From NCBI GenBank assembly GCA_026645575.1, contig JAPKMW010000045.1, positions 1 through 64,000 on the forward strand: DNA of 64,000 nucleotides. Direction: 5' to 3'. The notes under the pieces are model-generated. The model had not been told where the DNA came from. It did no database searches and was given only the letters and a program-made list of their open reading frames with translations. Positions 44,821 through 57,700 of the stretch are shown in pieces. Numbering within the stretch: position 1 is the stretch's first letter; every line of letters begins with the position of its first letter. This DNA is from Caldilineaceae bacterium. Lineage in GTDB: Bacteria; Chloroflexota; Anaerolineae; Caldilineales; Caldilineaceae. The position numbers and the translations under genes are program-made.

Positions 44821-45357
44821 ATGAACATACGAACCTTAGGCTTATTCATCGCTTTGCTACTATTTACTCTTGGTTGTCAACCGATCCAGGCGACAACTGC
44901 TAATTCGTCACCCTCTGCCGATCCAGCCCAATCATCGCTGCTAGAGACCGCACCCTTGACAAATACAGTAACGATCACGACTATCGGTGCTGCAACGACA
45001 ACGCTTGCGCTCTCCACCACCACCCCTGTAACCAGCACGGTCGCGCCACTTGCCGATGGTCGCACCCTCTACCGGCAATACTATTGTGGCATTTGCCACC
45101 AGTCCACCGGGGCAGGAACCAGAGGAACCTTTGGCCCCTCCCACGATGGCTTGGGCGCCATCGCCGCCCAACGCTGGCAAGAACCGACCTACCAGGGTGA
45201 CGCCACCACTGCCGCCGAATATCTCCACGAAAGCCTGGTTGATCCGCAACGCTTTGTTGTCCCCGGCTATGAATTGACCCCGCATCGGATGCCTGCCTAT
45301 AGCTTTCTGCCTCCTGAAGAATTGACGATTTTAGTGACATGGTTAAGCCAACAATAG
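44821..45357 (+). CDS. Lipoprotein c-type cytochrome
   Basis: A 178-residue monohaem cytochrome with AGGAGG upstream. A signal peptide ends in the lipobox FTLGC with Cys19. Residues 20-78 are a Thr/Ser/Ala/Pro-rich tether that would lift the domain from the membrane. The haem motif C-G-I-C-H is at 89-93, and Met157 in PHRMPAY is the probable axial ligand. The spacing fits a class I cytochrome of the COG2010 type. It would carry electrons at the outer face of the membrane, for instance to a terminal oxidase, but no such partner is in the window. It follows the second lipase by 36 bases. Confidence 0.88.
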   Translation: MNIRTLGLFIALLLFTLGCQPIQATTANSSPSADPAQSSLLETAPLTNTVTITTIGAATTTLALSTTTPVTSTVAPLADGRTLYRQYYCGICHQSTGAGTRGTFGPSHDGLGAIAAQRWQEPTYQGDATTAAEYLHESLVDPQRFVVPGYELTPHRMPAYSFLPPEELTILVTWLSQQ

Positions 45358-45717
45358 GCTCTACCGCCAGGTGATTGGAGCAGTTTATCTGATCACCTAT
45401 GCACCCCCTTCATCTCTATCCACCGCACCAACTATATCGCGCTTTGCCACTTTTGCCTGTGGGTTACTAAAACGTAAGAAACACTCCTTACTCTCTATTG
45501 TACAACAGTTGACCTACAATCTGCTCTATTTTTCGCCCATTTCTACAGTACGGCCCCAAAAAATTACACAAAATTTACGATTGAAGGCTAGCGATTAGTC
45601 CGCTATGATCGCTTAGATTCCGATCAGTTACACCCGCGCCACTTTGTTCCTATCCCACCTGATCGACAACCGCTATGTCGTCGCGCAAATTTGACTACCC
45701 AAATAGGAGTGTTGCCT
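45358..45717. other. Spacer before the giant surface protein: hairpin and promoter
   Basis: AGGTGAT (45369-45375) pairs with ATCACCT (45392-45398), a weak terminator candidate for the cytochrome gene. The AT-rich remainder contains TTGAAG (45581-45586), a 17-base spacer and TATGAT (45604-45609), a good promoter predicting a leader of about 100 bases. AGGAG at 45705-45709 is the ribosome binding site of the giant gene. Confidence 0.5.
45581..45609 (+). promoter_or_regulatory. Promoter of the giant surface protein gene
   Basis: TTGAAG, 17 bases, TATGAT; a start near 45616 is expected, about 100 bases ahead of the GTG start codon. Confidence 0.45.
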
Positions 45718-48700
45718 GTGTTGCTTTCCGTTTTCAACTGTAAGCTCATCGTACGCTTGGCGCTGCTTTTTGCGCTTCTCTTCTGTGCGCTGGGTATCTC
45801 TTCCGCCCTGGCAAAAGCCACCGCGTCTACAATACTTGCGACGACAATGGCGGTTGACAACGTTGCCCCCCATCCGGTCAGTAAGAAGCTTGCCGTGCTT
45901 TACGCGCCAGCCAATAGCGCACCCACACTTGATCCGATTGCCGATCCGGCGCCCATCGACCAGGACGCGATCTCTCAAACTGTGAACCTCACGGGCATTA
46001 CGGCCGGTGGGAGTGAAACACAGACGCTCACAGTCACGGCTACTTCGGCTAATAGCGCACTTGTACCCCATCCGGCGGTGACCTACACCAGCCCGGACAC
46101 CACCGGTTCTCTTCGCTACACACCCGTTGCAGGCGCCAGCGGTTCGACTGTTATCACCGTCACTGTGGATGATGGGCAGGCCATCGATGCCACGACGACG
46201 CAGACCTTTACGGTGGTGGTCAAACCCGCCGCCGTTTACGTCAGCCCAACCTTCACCGATACGGCCGGTACGCCGATTCCCGATGCCGACCTGGGGCGTG
46301 CTGGCGATCAAGCCGCGACACAGGCAAGCACGGCCTTTGCCACCATCAACGCTGCCCTCGCCGCTGCCGCCAGCAATGGCACAATCATTGTTAATGCCGG
46401 TAGTTATTCCGAGATAGTAACGCTCAACACAAGCCAAACCTTAAAAATCAGCGGCGTAGATGTCAGCCAGACGGTCATCCTGGCCGATCTAGCAACGAGC
46501 GCTGCCGTCACCGTGACCATTGATGGCAACTCTACCCTTACTTTTGGCGACGAAGATAGCCGCACCCTGGCCGGTCTCATCAGCGGCAGTGGCAATCTGG
46601 TCAAACAAGGCAGCGGTATGGCCACCCTCGCCAACAGCAATACCTATAGCGGCCTCACCACGGTCAATGCCGGTACGCTGCGGGTTACGGTTAATGCGGC
46701 ACTGGGCAGCACCGCCAGTGGCACGACGGTGGCGTCTGGGGCAACCCTCGACTTGCGCAATGTCACTTATAGCACGGCAGAACCGCTCACGCTGGGGGGC
46801 GGCGCGTTGAGTAACTCTGGTAATGGTACCACTACTTTTGCCGGCGCTGTCACCATGATCGCCAACAGTAATTTTGATACCGGTAACCCCGGTAGTTTAT
46901 TGATCCTGAATGGCGCCGTGACCGGCAACTTTGTGCTGAATAAGCGCAACGCCGGCACCCTGCGCTTGCTGAATTCCAGTAATAGCTTCCGATCGTTCAT
47001 CATTGCCGGTGGTGTGGTGCAAGCGGGCGCCGCTGAAGTGATCGCCGATACTGCCGATCTGCACACCATCAGCACCTTTGACCTTAACGGATTCGACGAA
47101 ACCATGGACAGTCTGCTTGGTAATGGCACCGTCAGTAATTCACAATCCACGTTCGTCACCCTGACCGTTGGCGCCGGGAATAATGATAGCGATAACCGTT
47201 TATTTGGTCCGATCACCGGTGCCATTCATCTTGTGAAGACCGGAACGGGTCGGCAACTGCTCGGCTCTGCCAGTAGCACCTATAGTGGTACGACGACGAT
47301 TAACAGCGGTCGGTTGACCTTGAATCCGCCCGGTGGTGCTACCACCATACAAGCGCTGGGCAGTACAGCCGGTAAGACGATCCTCAATGCTGCCGGCACC
47401 TTAGAAATGAATACTGTGACCTATCTATTGGCCGAACCGGTGATCATCAACGGTGGTACGATTCTGGTTTCCTATGGTACAAACAGCTTTCCTGGCCCCA
47501 TCACCTTGGCGACCGGCACGGCCACAATCAATACCGCGACGAGTACGCAATTAACCTTAAGTGGCGCCATCACAGGCGACCAGGGTTTTACCAAAACCGG
47601 TAACGGCGTCTTGATTATCAGTGGCGCCAACACCTATACTGGTGTCACAACGATCAATGGCGGGACGTTGCTGGTCAACGGTTCCACAGCGTCGGCGAGT
47701 ACCGTTGCCGTCAATAGTGGGGGTACTCTGGGCGGTGTTGGCACAGTCAATGGGGCCGTTAATGTAGCCAGCGGCGGAGCCGTCAGCCCTGGTCTTTCCC
47801 CCGGCATTCTCAACACCGGTGATGTCACCTTTACCAGTGGTGCGACCTTCAACGTGGAGATCAATGGCGTCACAGTCGGCGCCCAATATGATCAACTCAA
47901 TGTCACCGGCGCCGTGGCGCTGGGCAATGCGACCTTGAGTTTGAGTGGTTCCTATATGCCGGTGGTGGGGGATCGCTTTACCCTCATCAACAATGACGGT
48001 GCTGACGCCATTACCGGCGCCTTCAACGGTTTGGCCGAGGGTGCTGATGTGACCTTGAATGGCGTCACTTTATTCATCAGCTACCTTGGTGGCGATGGCA
48101 ACGATGTTGTGTTGGCGATGCCAGTCTGTTTTGCCACGCCTGATGACGGTGCAACCCTCTTTAGCACAACGAATGCGCAAGCGATCCAACAGGCCGTTGA
48201 TGTGGCCAACACTGGCGACATGGTCAAAATCGCTGGTACATGCGCAGGCACAGCCGCACGCAGCGGCAGCACGCAGAGCGTCTACCTTGACAAAGCGCTT
48301 ACCCTCGCCGGCGGCTATACGACCACCAACTGGCTCACCAGTGATCCCGACGCCAATCCAACGACCGTGGATGCTGATAACGGCGGGCGGGTGATCTATG
48401 CCACTGAGCCCTTGACCGTGGAAAACCTAATCATCCAAAATGGACTGGTCACTGATGGTGACGGGGGCGGCATCCAGGCTGTTGCTGATCTTATCATCAG
48501 CAACAGCCTAATCCGAGACAACGTCGCGTCTGGTGCTGGCTTCGATAGCTATGGCGGCGGCGTATCGGCGCTTGGATTGGTCAACGTCAGCGGCAGCACC
48601 TTTAGCAACAACCTGGCTGAAGATGATGGCGGCGGCCTCTATGTCATGGGCATGCTCGCAATCACCGATACAACCTTTTTGAGCAACACGGCGGGCAGCC

Positions 48701-51700
48701 GGGGGGGCGGCCTCCATATCTATGGCAATCTTGGTGTGTCGGCTACCGAATTTGATCCCAGTAGTTTGACCCGCGTGGCCTTTCAAAACAACCGCGCCGG
48801 CGCGACGGGCGGCGGCGCTTATCTCCGCAATGGCGCCCAGATGACGGGGCTGGACTTTTTCGATAACAGCGCGGCTTTCGGTGGGGGTGCGCTCTTTTTT
48901 TCCGGCATCACCACCACACCGATTGCGATCAGCAATAGTCGTTTTGGGCGGAATCGCGCCGATAACCAGCAGGGCGATGTCATCTATTTCGCCGATGAGT
49001 ATCCGGTCCAGGTGGATCTGCTGCATAGTACGCTAGTTGACAGCGCACCAACCGGTGGGTCGGCGATCTATGTCAACATGGGCAGTCTGAATATTATCAA
49101 CACCATTGTCGCCAGTCACACCGTCGCTATCCTGAATAATGGCGGCGCTGTGACCGAGGACTATAATCTCTTTTACGGCAATGACACCGATGTTAGCGGC
49201 GCCGTGAGCAGCGGCGACCATAGCCTTGTTGGCGACCCCGCCTTTGTCGATCCGGTGAATGATGACTACAACTTGAGCGCAACGAGTAAGGCGCTGGATC
49301 GCGGGACCGACGCCGGGATTGGTGAGGACTGGGAAGGGGATCTGCGCCCACAAGGCAACGGCTTTGACATCGGCGCCGATGAAGCGCCCTATAGCGCCCC
49401 TTATCTCTGTTTTGCCACACTGGATGGCAGCACCATCTACGAAAGTTTTACGGCCCAAGCCTTGCAGGATGCCATTGCGGCAGCGACCGCCGGCGACACC
49501 GTAAAGATGGCCGGGGACTGCCAGGGCGACTTGCCGCTAGCGATCACCATGCCACTGACGCTCAGTGGCGGTTACACCACCAGCAACTGGCTCACCGCCG
49601 ATACGGCTACCTACCCCACCATTTTGGATGGCAATGACATCACCCGCCCCCTCAACATCACCGGTGAGATTGAGGTGACGTTGCAAAATTTAACCTTGCA
49701 AAATGGCGATGCTGGCACGGAAGACGGCGGCTGTCTCTACATCGACCGCAGCACCGTCACCCTAAATGATACGATAATTACTGGCTGTCAGGCTGAACAT
49801 GGCGGTGGCGTACGCGTTGGCAGCACCCTGATCCTCAACGCCGGCACGGTGATCAGCGGCAACATGGCAGCGGGCAATGGTGGCGGCATTCTGGTCAACG
49901 GCACGCCAACGGCTACCGTGATCATCCAGGGCGGTGAAGTTCTCTCCAACACGGCGGTCAACGGCGGTGGTGTGGCCGTGCTGGGCAGTGGCAATGTGTT
50001 GACCATGACCAGCGGCGCCATCAGTGACAACGTAGCGCAGGGCGTCGATAGCGCCGACGACACTGGCGGCGATGGGTTGGGCGGCGGCATCTATAACACC
50101 GGTGCTGTCTGGCTGACCGGGGGCGTTCTGCAAACCAATCGCGCCGAAGGCGGCAGCGGCGGGAGTTTAGGCAGTGACGGCGGCGCGAATGGCGGCAGTG
50201 GTCGCGGTGGCGCCATTTACAATGACGGCGCGGCCAGCCTGACCGTCGCCAATGTCATCCTGGCGGAGAATGAGGCATTAGGCGGCGCCGGTTACAGCAC
50301 CTCGTTTAACACAGGGGGCAATGGCGGTGATGCTTGGGGCGGCGCCATTGACAATGATGGCGCCCTAACCCTCAGCGATACGGAACTACGGAACAACCTG
50401 GCCCAAGGGGGTAATGGCGGGCGGGGCCGCTCTGATGGCGGTTACGGCGGCTTGGGCTTGGGCGGCGCCCTCAGCCTGTGGGGGAGTACCCCGCTTGTCC
50501 TCACCAACATACAAATGTTGACCAATACGGCACAGGGCGGCGATGGCGATTATGGTGCGGACCTAGGCGGGGACGGTGGCAGCAGCAGTGGCGGCGCGCT
50601 GTTTAGTGAACCAGCGCTGACCATCATCGATAGCCACTTCCAGGGCAATGGCGCGGTAACCAGCGCCGGTGGGACAGCAGACGGCGGCAGTGACGGCCTG
50701 GCCGGCAGCAGCGAAGGCGGAGCCATCTATGCGGCGGAAACCGTGGTGATTACGGCCACCAGCTTCTTTTCCAACAGTGCGGCAAGCGGCGGCGCCATCT
50801 ATCAGCACAATAGCGACTTTGCCGTTGATCTGCACGTGGTCAACAGCCTTTTTGCCCACAACGCCGCCTGGCTTGCGACAACCGGCGCGGCTATTGCCCA
50901 TGACGCCGATGGCGCCGTTGAATTGCTCCACAATACGATCGGCGCGGTCGGCGCCGGGACGCCAAGTGGCGTGGCCGCCATCTGGCTAAACCAGATCGCG
51001 GCTGCCGCCATCACGAATACAGTCATTGTTGGTCATGATGTTGGCATTGAAAATAACGATGGTGCGGTGACGATAACCGGCGCCGGCAATCTTTTCTATG
51101 ACAATGCCACCGCCGCCACCAACGGTAACTTTACCGCCGGCTTTGCCCTGCCCAGCGGCGATCCCGCCTTTGCCAATGCAGCAAACGACGACTACCGTTT
51201 GACCAGCAGCAGCGCCGCTATTGATCAGGGCGTTGATGCCTCTATTCTTGACGACTTTGACGGATCGCTCCGCCCGCAGGGCCTGGCGCCGGATGTGGGC
51301 GCCTTTGAATCGTCCTACATGGTTCGCTGTTTTGCCACCGCAAATGGCGGCGGCACGATCTACCCTAGCGCAGATAGCACGGCGGTACGCAACGCGATTG
51401 CCGATGCGACGGTGTTGCCAAGCAACGAAGTGCGGGTGGCCGGCACTTGTGAAGGGGTGGCGACTAACAGCGGCACGACCCAACTGGCCCTGATCACCCA
51501 AACGTTAACCCTGCGCGGCGGCTATACCACCACCGATTGGCTCACTAGTGACCCCGACGCCACCCCAACGACCCTTGATGCCTTGCGCAGCGGTCGAGTG
51601 ATCTATACCAGTCAGCCGTTGACGGTGGAAAACCTGATCCTCCAAAATGGTCAGGCAACGAACAGTCACGGGGGCGCCATCTATGCCGGCAGCACCCTGC

Positions 51701-54700
51701 TGCTGCGCAACAGTACAATCAGCAATAGTATGGTGACCGGCTCCTTGCCAAACAGCAATGGCGGCGGTCTATGGGTGAGTAGCGCTGCCACCGTATCCGG
51801 CAGCAACTTCCTGAGCAACACAGCTACGCTCTATGGCGGCGGCGCTTACATTGGCGGCGCCGCCACCATTACCGCGACCAACTTCCTCACGAATACGGCG
51901 GCGCACTCCGGCGGTGGCGCTTATGTAAATGGCGTTGCGACCATCAACGCCACCACTTTCCAGGGGAACCAGGCCACGACCGATCATGGCGCTGGCCTCT
52001 ATGTCAGTAGCACGGCGACGGTCAACAATACCAGCTTTACGGATAACTATGCCAGTAACAATGGCGGTGGTCTCTATGTCGAAGGCACGGCCACCATTAC
52101 CGGCGCGACGTTTCTGAGCAACACCGTGGGCAGTTATGGCGGGGGTGCGATTATCTTTGGCGCGACGACCATCACCGGCAGCGCTTTCTTCAGCAATACG
52201 GCGAGCCTGGACGGTGGCGGCCTCTATGCCGATGACAGCGCAACGATCACTGGAAGCGATTTCCGCAACAACCGGGCCACGCGCAGTGGCGGCGGCGCCT
52301 ATAGCTATGGCGCGGCGACCCTAACCGCCACCACATTCTACACCAATAGCGCTGGCGTTTCCGGCGGCGGCGCTTATCTATATGATACCGGCACGGTGGC
52401 GACAACCACCTTTGCCTATAATGCGACCACGACCGACGCCGGCGGCGGTCTTTATGTCCGCAGACAAGCAACCATTACCAACAGCACATTCCTCGACAAC
52501 AGGGCGGTGGCCCATTCTGGCGGCGGGTTGTATGGCTTTAACAATGTCACCGCCACGGCCACCAATTTCCTGCATAATACCGCCGGGCTTAGGGGCGGCG
52601 GGGCGCGTATCTTTGGCACGGCCGTCTTGACCGATGTCACTTTTCAAAACAATACCGCCGTCAATGATGGCGGCGGCGCGGCGATTAATGGCGTCACCAC
52701 CATGATGAATAGCACCTTTCTGAGCAATACCTCAACAACAGGGGAAGGTGGCGGAGCGTATAGCACCGGCGTGACCACGGTACTGACCAGCACCTTCCAG
52801 CAGAATGAGGCTACCCGTATTTCCGGCGGCGCCCTCAATCTCGACAACCACGCCACCATTATCGGTAGTGATTTCCTGAGTAACACCACCCCTAATCACT
52901 CCGGCGGCGCCATCTATAGCACCAGCCCCTTGAGCGTAACGACAAGCACCTTTGCTTACAATCAGGCTAGTTCCAATGGCGGCGCGGTACGCGCCTTAAA
53001 CAATGCCCGCTTTGCGGAGACGAGCTTCCTCAATAACCAGGCAACGACCGGCAGCGGCGGCGCCGCCTATGTAACCGGGGCAGCCACCATGACCGACAGT
53101 GCTTTCACCGGCAACCGCGCACATAGCCAAGGCGGCGCCGCTTATGTAACCGGGGAAGCAGTGATCAACGGCGCGACCTTCCACCGCAACAGCGCGAACA
53201 CGAGTAGTGGTGGTGCGGTCAACGCGGCGTCCGCCACGGTTACCGCCACAACCTGGTATGATAACCAGGCGCAAAATGGTGGCGGCGCGCTTTATCTGCG
53301 CGGGGGCATCGCTGCGGCTACACGGGTACTGAATAGCCGGTTCGCACGCAATCAGTCCCTCAACTTGCAGGGGAGCGCCATTGCCCTGGGGGGCGGGAAC
53401 AGCGCCTATGAAGCAACCTTGCTCCATAACACCATTGCCAACCCGACGCTAGGCAGCGGCTCAGCCATCTATATCTACTCCGGCACCGTCGGCATCACCA
53501 ATACCATCATTACCAGCCATACTGTCGCCATCGAACGCAACGGCGGTACGGTTTCCGAGAATTACAACCTCTTCTTTGGCAACAGCAGCAACCTGCTTGG
53601 CACAGTGAACAGCGGTGGGCAAAGCCGCACGGGCAATCCACGCTTTGCCGACAGCACCAACGATGACTATACATTGACGACGGGTAGCGCCGCTTTGCAT
53701 TTTGCTACGGATGCGGGGATCGACGAAGATTTTAACGGCGACCTGCGCCCGCAAGGCACTGGGTTTGATGTGGGCGCCTTTGAGTCGGCGTTGGCGTTGT
53801 CTTATTGCTTCACTTCACTCGATGGCGTCAACACCTATCGCAGCAGCGCCGATAGCCAGGCAGTGCGTGATGCCGTCGCGGCGGCAAGCAGTGGTGACAC
53901 GATCCACATCGCCGGCTATTGCGCCGGCGTGACGGGCAATACCGTTGTCACCCAAGTCGTTGCCATCACCCAACCGCTCACCCTGCTTGGTGGTTATCAG
54001 GCGATCAGCGGCACCGGCACAGTCGATTGGAGCATGCATGACTTTGCCCTTTACGCAACCACCCTGGATGCGCGCACCGCCGGTCGCGTAATCTCCGCCA
54101 CGGCGGCGCTAACGGTGAGCGATCTCGTGGTGCAAAATGGCGTGGCGACCGGCAGCGACAGCGCCTGCCCTTATAGCGGCTGTGGCGGCGGCATCTTTGC
54201 GAATAACCTCCTGACGCTGAACAATGTGCAACTCCTGACCAACACCGCTGAAAACGGTGGCGGCGTCTATGGTGAGATGGCGGTGACTGTCACCGCTGGT
54301 CGCTTTGAGAATAACAGCGCCAGTGAGCAGGGCGGTGGTCTACATGCGGCTAGCACGACGACAGTGACAGGCACAACGTTCCTGAGCAACACGGCCTTCA
54401 ACGCCGGCGGCGCCATCTATGCCGAAGCGCCTTTGACTTTGACCGCCAGTGTGCTAACCAATAACTGGAGTGATATAGGCGGCGGCGCCCATTTGCTTGA
54501 CGCCATGACCGTGACCACCTCGCGCTTTATCAGCAACACCGCCGCCTATATCGGTGGGGCGATCTATCACGAAGGGCCGACGGGGCGGATTGAGAATTCC
54601 CTCTTTGTCGGCAATCAGAGTGATAGTGGCGACGCTGCCGCCCTCTTCCTGGGATCGCCTGCGGTTGAGATTGCCTATACCACCATCGTCGAGGGTGTTG

Positions 54701-57700
54701 CGACTGCCGCCACGCTGGCAGCTCCGCTGGCACGCCAATTAACCACGGATACCTTGACGTCATTGGTCGAAACCGCAGTGGCGCCGGCCGTTGCCCGGCC
54801 GGCAACCGAGGATGAAGCGGTGGAAGCGGAGCAGGATCTGCCCCGCAATCTTCGCCGTAATCTGCACTGGGATCTGCCCCGTGACTTTGAATCAGCCGCA
54901 ACGGACACCTTCGCAACCACCGGCCAGCAGAGCCTTGCCGCCCTTTGTTGCACTACCTTCGGTCAAACTGCCATTGTGATGATCGATGGCCCCGTCTCTA
55001 TCACCAATAGTGTCATCGCCGGCTACTATACCAGCATTGAAAACTACAGCAGCGAACCTTTATACGAAGATCATAATCTGTATACCTGGTTCAGCCATGT
55101 GCCGGTGCATGGCTATCTGGTTGTCGGGGGGCATAGCCTTGTTGGCGGCGATCCCGATTTTGTCGATCCGGCGGCGCTTGATTATCGCTTGGGCGCCAAC
55201 AGTGACGCCTTGGGGCTGGCGACGGATCTGGGTATTACCAACGACATTGACGGCGCCCCCCGCCCACAAAATGGCTTTGACAGCGGCGCCTTTGAGTCCG
55301 CCGATACGCTGCCGGTGGACGCTGACCTCTGTTACGCAACACTGGACGATGGCGTCACGGTCTACCAGTCCGCCGATGCCCAGGCGGTGCGCGATGCCGT
55401 GGCCGGCGCCGCCCCAGGCAACACTGTGAAGATCGCCGGCTACTGTTCCGGCTTGCCCCGCCTCTATGCAGATGGAGTGGGCAGCCTGGTGGCGGTAACA
55501 CAGCCGCTTACCCTAATCGGCGGCTATACGGCAACGCTGGGCTTGCCTGGTTGGGCGGTTTCAGATCCCGGCAGCTACGAGACGATCTTTGATCCGCAAC
55601 AGCTAGGGCGCTCCTTCTATCTCACCAGCCCGGTGACAATGACGGCGTTGACCCTCATCAACGGCTACAGCGGCCATGATGGCGGCGCGATCGATACCTC
55701 AGCGCCGTTGACGCTGACGACCATGATCTTGACCAACAATTGGAGTGACGGCTATGGGGCTGCACTTTACAGCGAAGCCGACCTGCTCATCGTGGCTTCA
55801 ACCTTTAGCAACAATGCCGCCCTGGAAAATGGCGGCGCACTCTATGGCGAAGCCGCCGCGACTATTGACGCGTCGTCCTTCTTTGGCAATACTGCTGACT
55901 ACGATGGCGGCGCTCTGGAAGTCGATGGCCTGCTGACGATCACGGCTTCACAATTTATCGGCAACCGGGCGGGCTATCAGGGCGGCGCGATTGATAGCGA
56001 TCTGGCGACCAGGATCAGCGCAACAGACTTTGTCGATAATGTCGCCGCTGTCTATGATGGCGGCGCAGTTGAAAATGATGATGGGCTGCTCATCCAAGGG
56101 GGACAATTTATCAACAATCGCGCCGGGGGTGACAGCGGGGCGGTGGAAGCGGCGCAATTGCTGACCATCAACGACGCCTATTTTTTCAATAATGGGGCCG
56201 GGGACGAAGGAGGCGCGGCGCGGTCATTGTACCAGATGGTGATCAGCAACACCCAATTTATTAGCAACGCCACAGTGTACGCCGGGGGTGCGATCCATAC
56301 CCAGGAACTCTGGATTACCGCCACGACCTTTATGAGCAACAGTGCTGACCTGGGTGGGGCGGCTTACCTTTACAATGGCGCAGTGTCCCAGGTCAGCGAC
56401 AGCCTTTTTGCGAGCAACCGTGCCACCGATGAAGGGGGCGCCCTCTTTGTTGAGAGCGGACCGACGCTCCAACTGGAGCGCAATCGCTTCTACCGCAATC
56501 AGGCAGTCAATGGTGGCGGTGCGATCTACCTCAGCGCAGCGACGGCGACTTTGCTGAATAACTTCCTGGCCGGCAACCAGAGTGACGCTAATGGCGCTGA
56601 CATCGACATCGGCGCCGCCCCACCCGCCAGCACGACACCTTCGGCGGTTGCGGGGACACACAACACCTTTGTCGCTGCCCAACCCGGTGTTGGAACCGCG
56701 ATCCTCGTCGGGCGTGACGCACCGGATGAACAGGCCGTGCTGACGAATACGATCTTTGCTGACTATGCCGTTGGTGTGCAGACCGGTCCCATGACTAGCA
56801 CAGCGCACCTGTCCGGCGTGCTGTGGGACAACGTCACCACGCCGACGCTTGCCACCGGCAGCGGCTTGCCGGCGACGATCACCAATGCGTTGCTTGGTTC
56901 AGCCGCCTTTGTTGATTCGGCAAATGATGATTACCACCTGAGCGACAGCAGCGGCGCTCTTGAACAAGGCGTGACAACCACTTTGACGGAGGACTTTGAC
57001 CGCGACTTCCGTCCCTATGCGCTACGGCCTGATCTAGGCGCCGACGAAGCGCCCTATCTGGTCGATGTACGGATTGACAAAAGCGCAATGCCGTTGACGC
57101 CGGTTCTTGGGCAGATCATGACCTATACGCTGACCATTAGCAACAGCGGCACGGCAACTGTCGCGGAGGTGACAGTGACAGACACGTTGCCGACCAGCGT
57201 CACCCTGGCGTCTCCGGTGACAACGAGTAGCGGCGCCTTGATTACGGACGCAACCAACATCACCCTCACCCTGGCTTCATTGGCGGTGGGCGAGGAGGTG
57301 ACAGTGACGATCCCTGTTACAGTAACCGCTGTTGGCGTCATCACCAACAGCGCCCAGCTTACGGCGAGCAATGACTACAGCGCCACTAATAACCTGGCGC
57401 AGGTGGTTGTCACCGCCGTGACGGCGCGCTGTTTCACCTCCTTGGATGGGGCGACGACTTTTGCCGCAAGCGCTGACGCACAGGCGGTACGCACTGCCAT
57501 TGCCGCCGCCAACCCCGGCGACACGGTGCGTATTGCCGGGACCTGCGCCGGCGCCATCACCGCCGCTGGCACGAGCCAGGTGGCGTTGATCAACAAAGCC
57601 CTGACGCTGGCCGGCGGTTATACGACCACCAACTGGACGCTCGCCGCGCCAGCGGTCAACCCGACCACGCTCGACGCCCTGGCCGGTGGCCGGGTGATCC

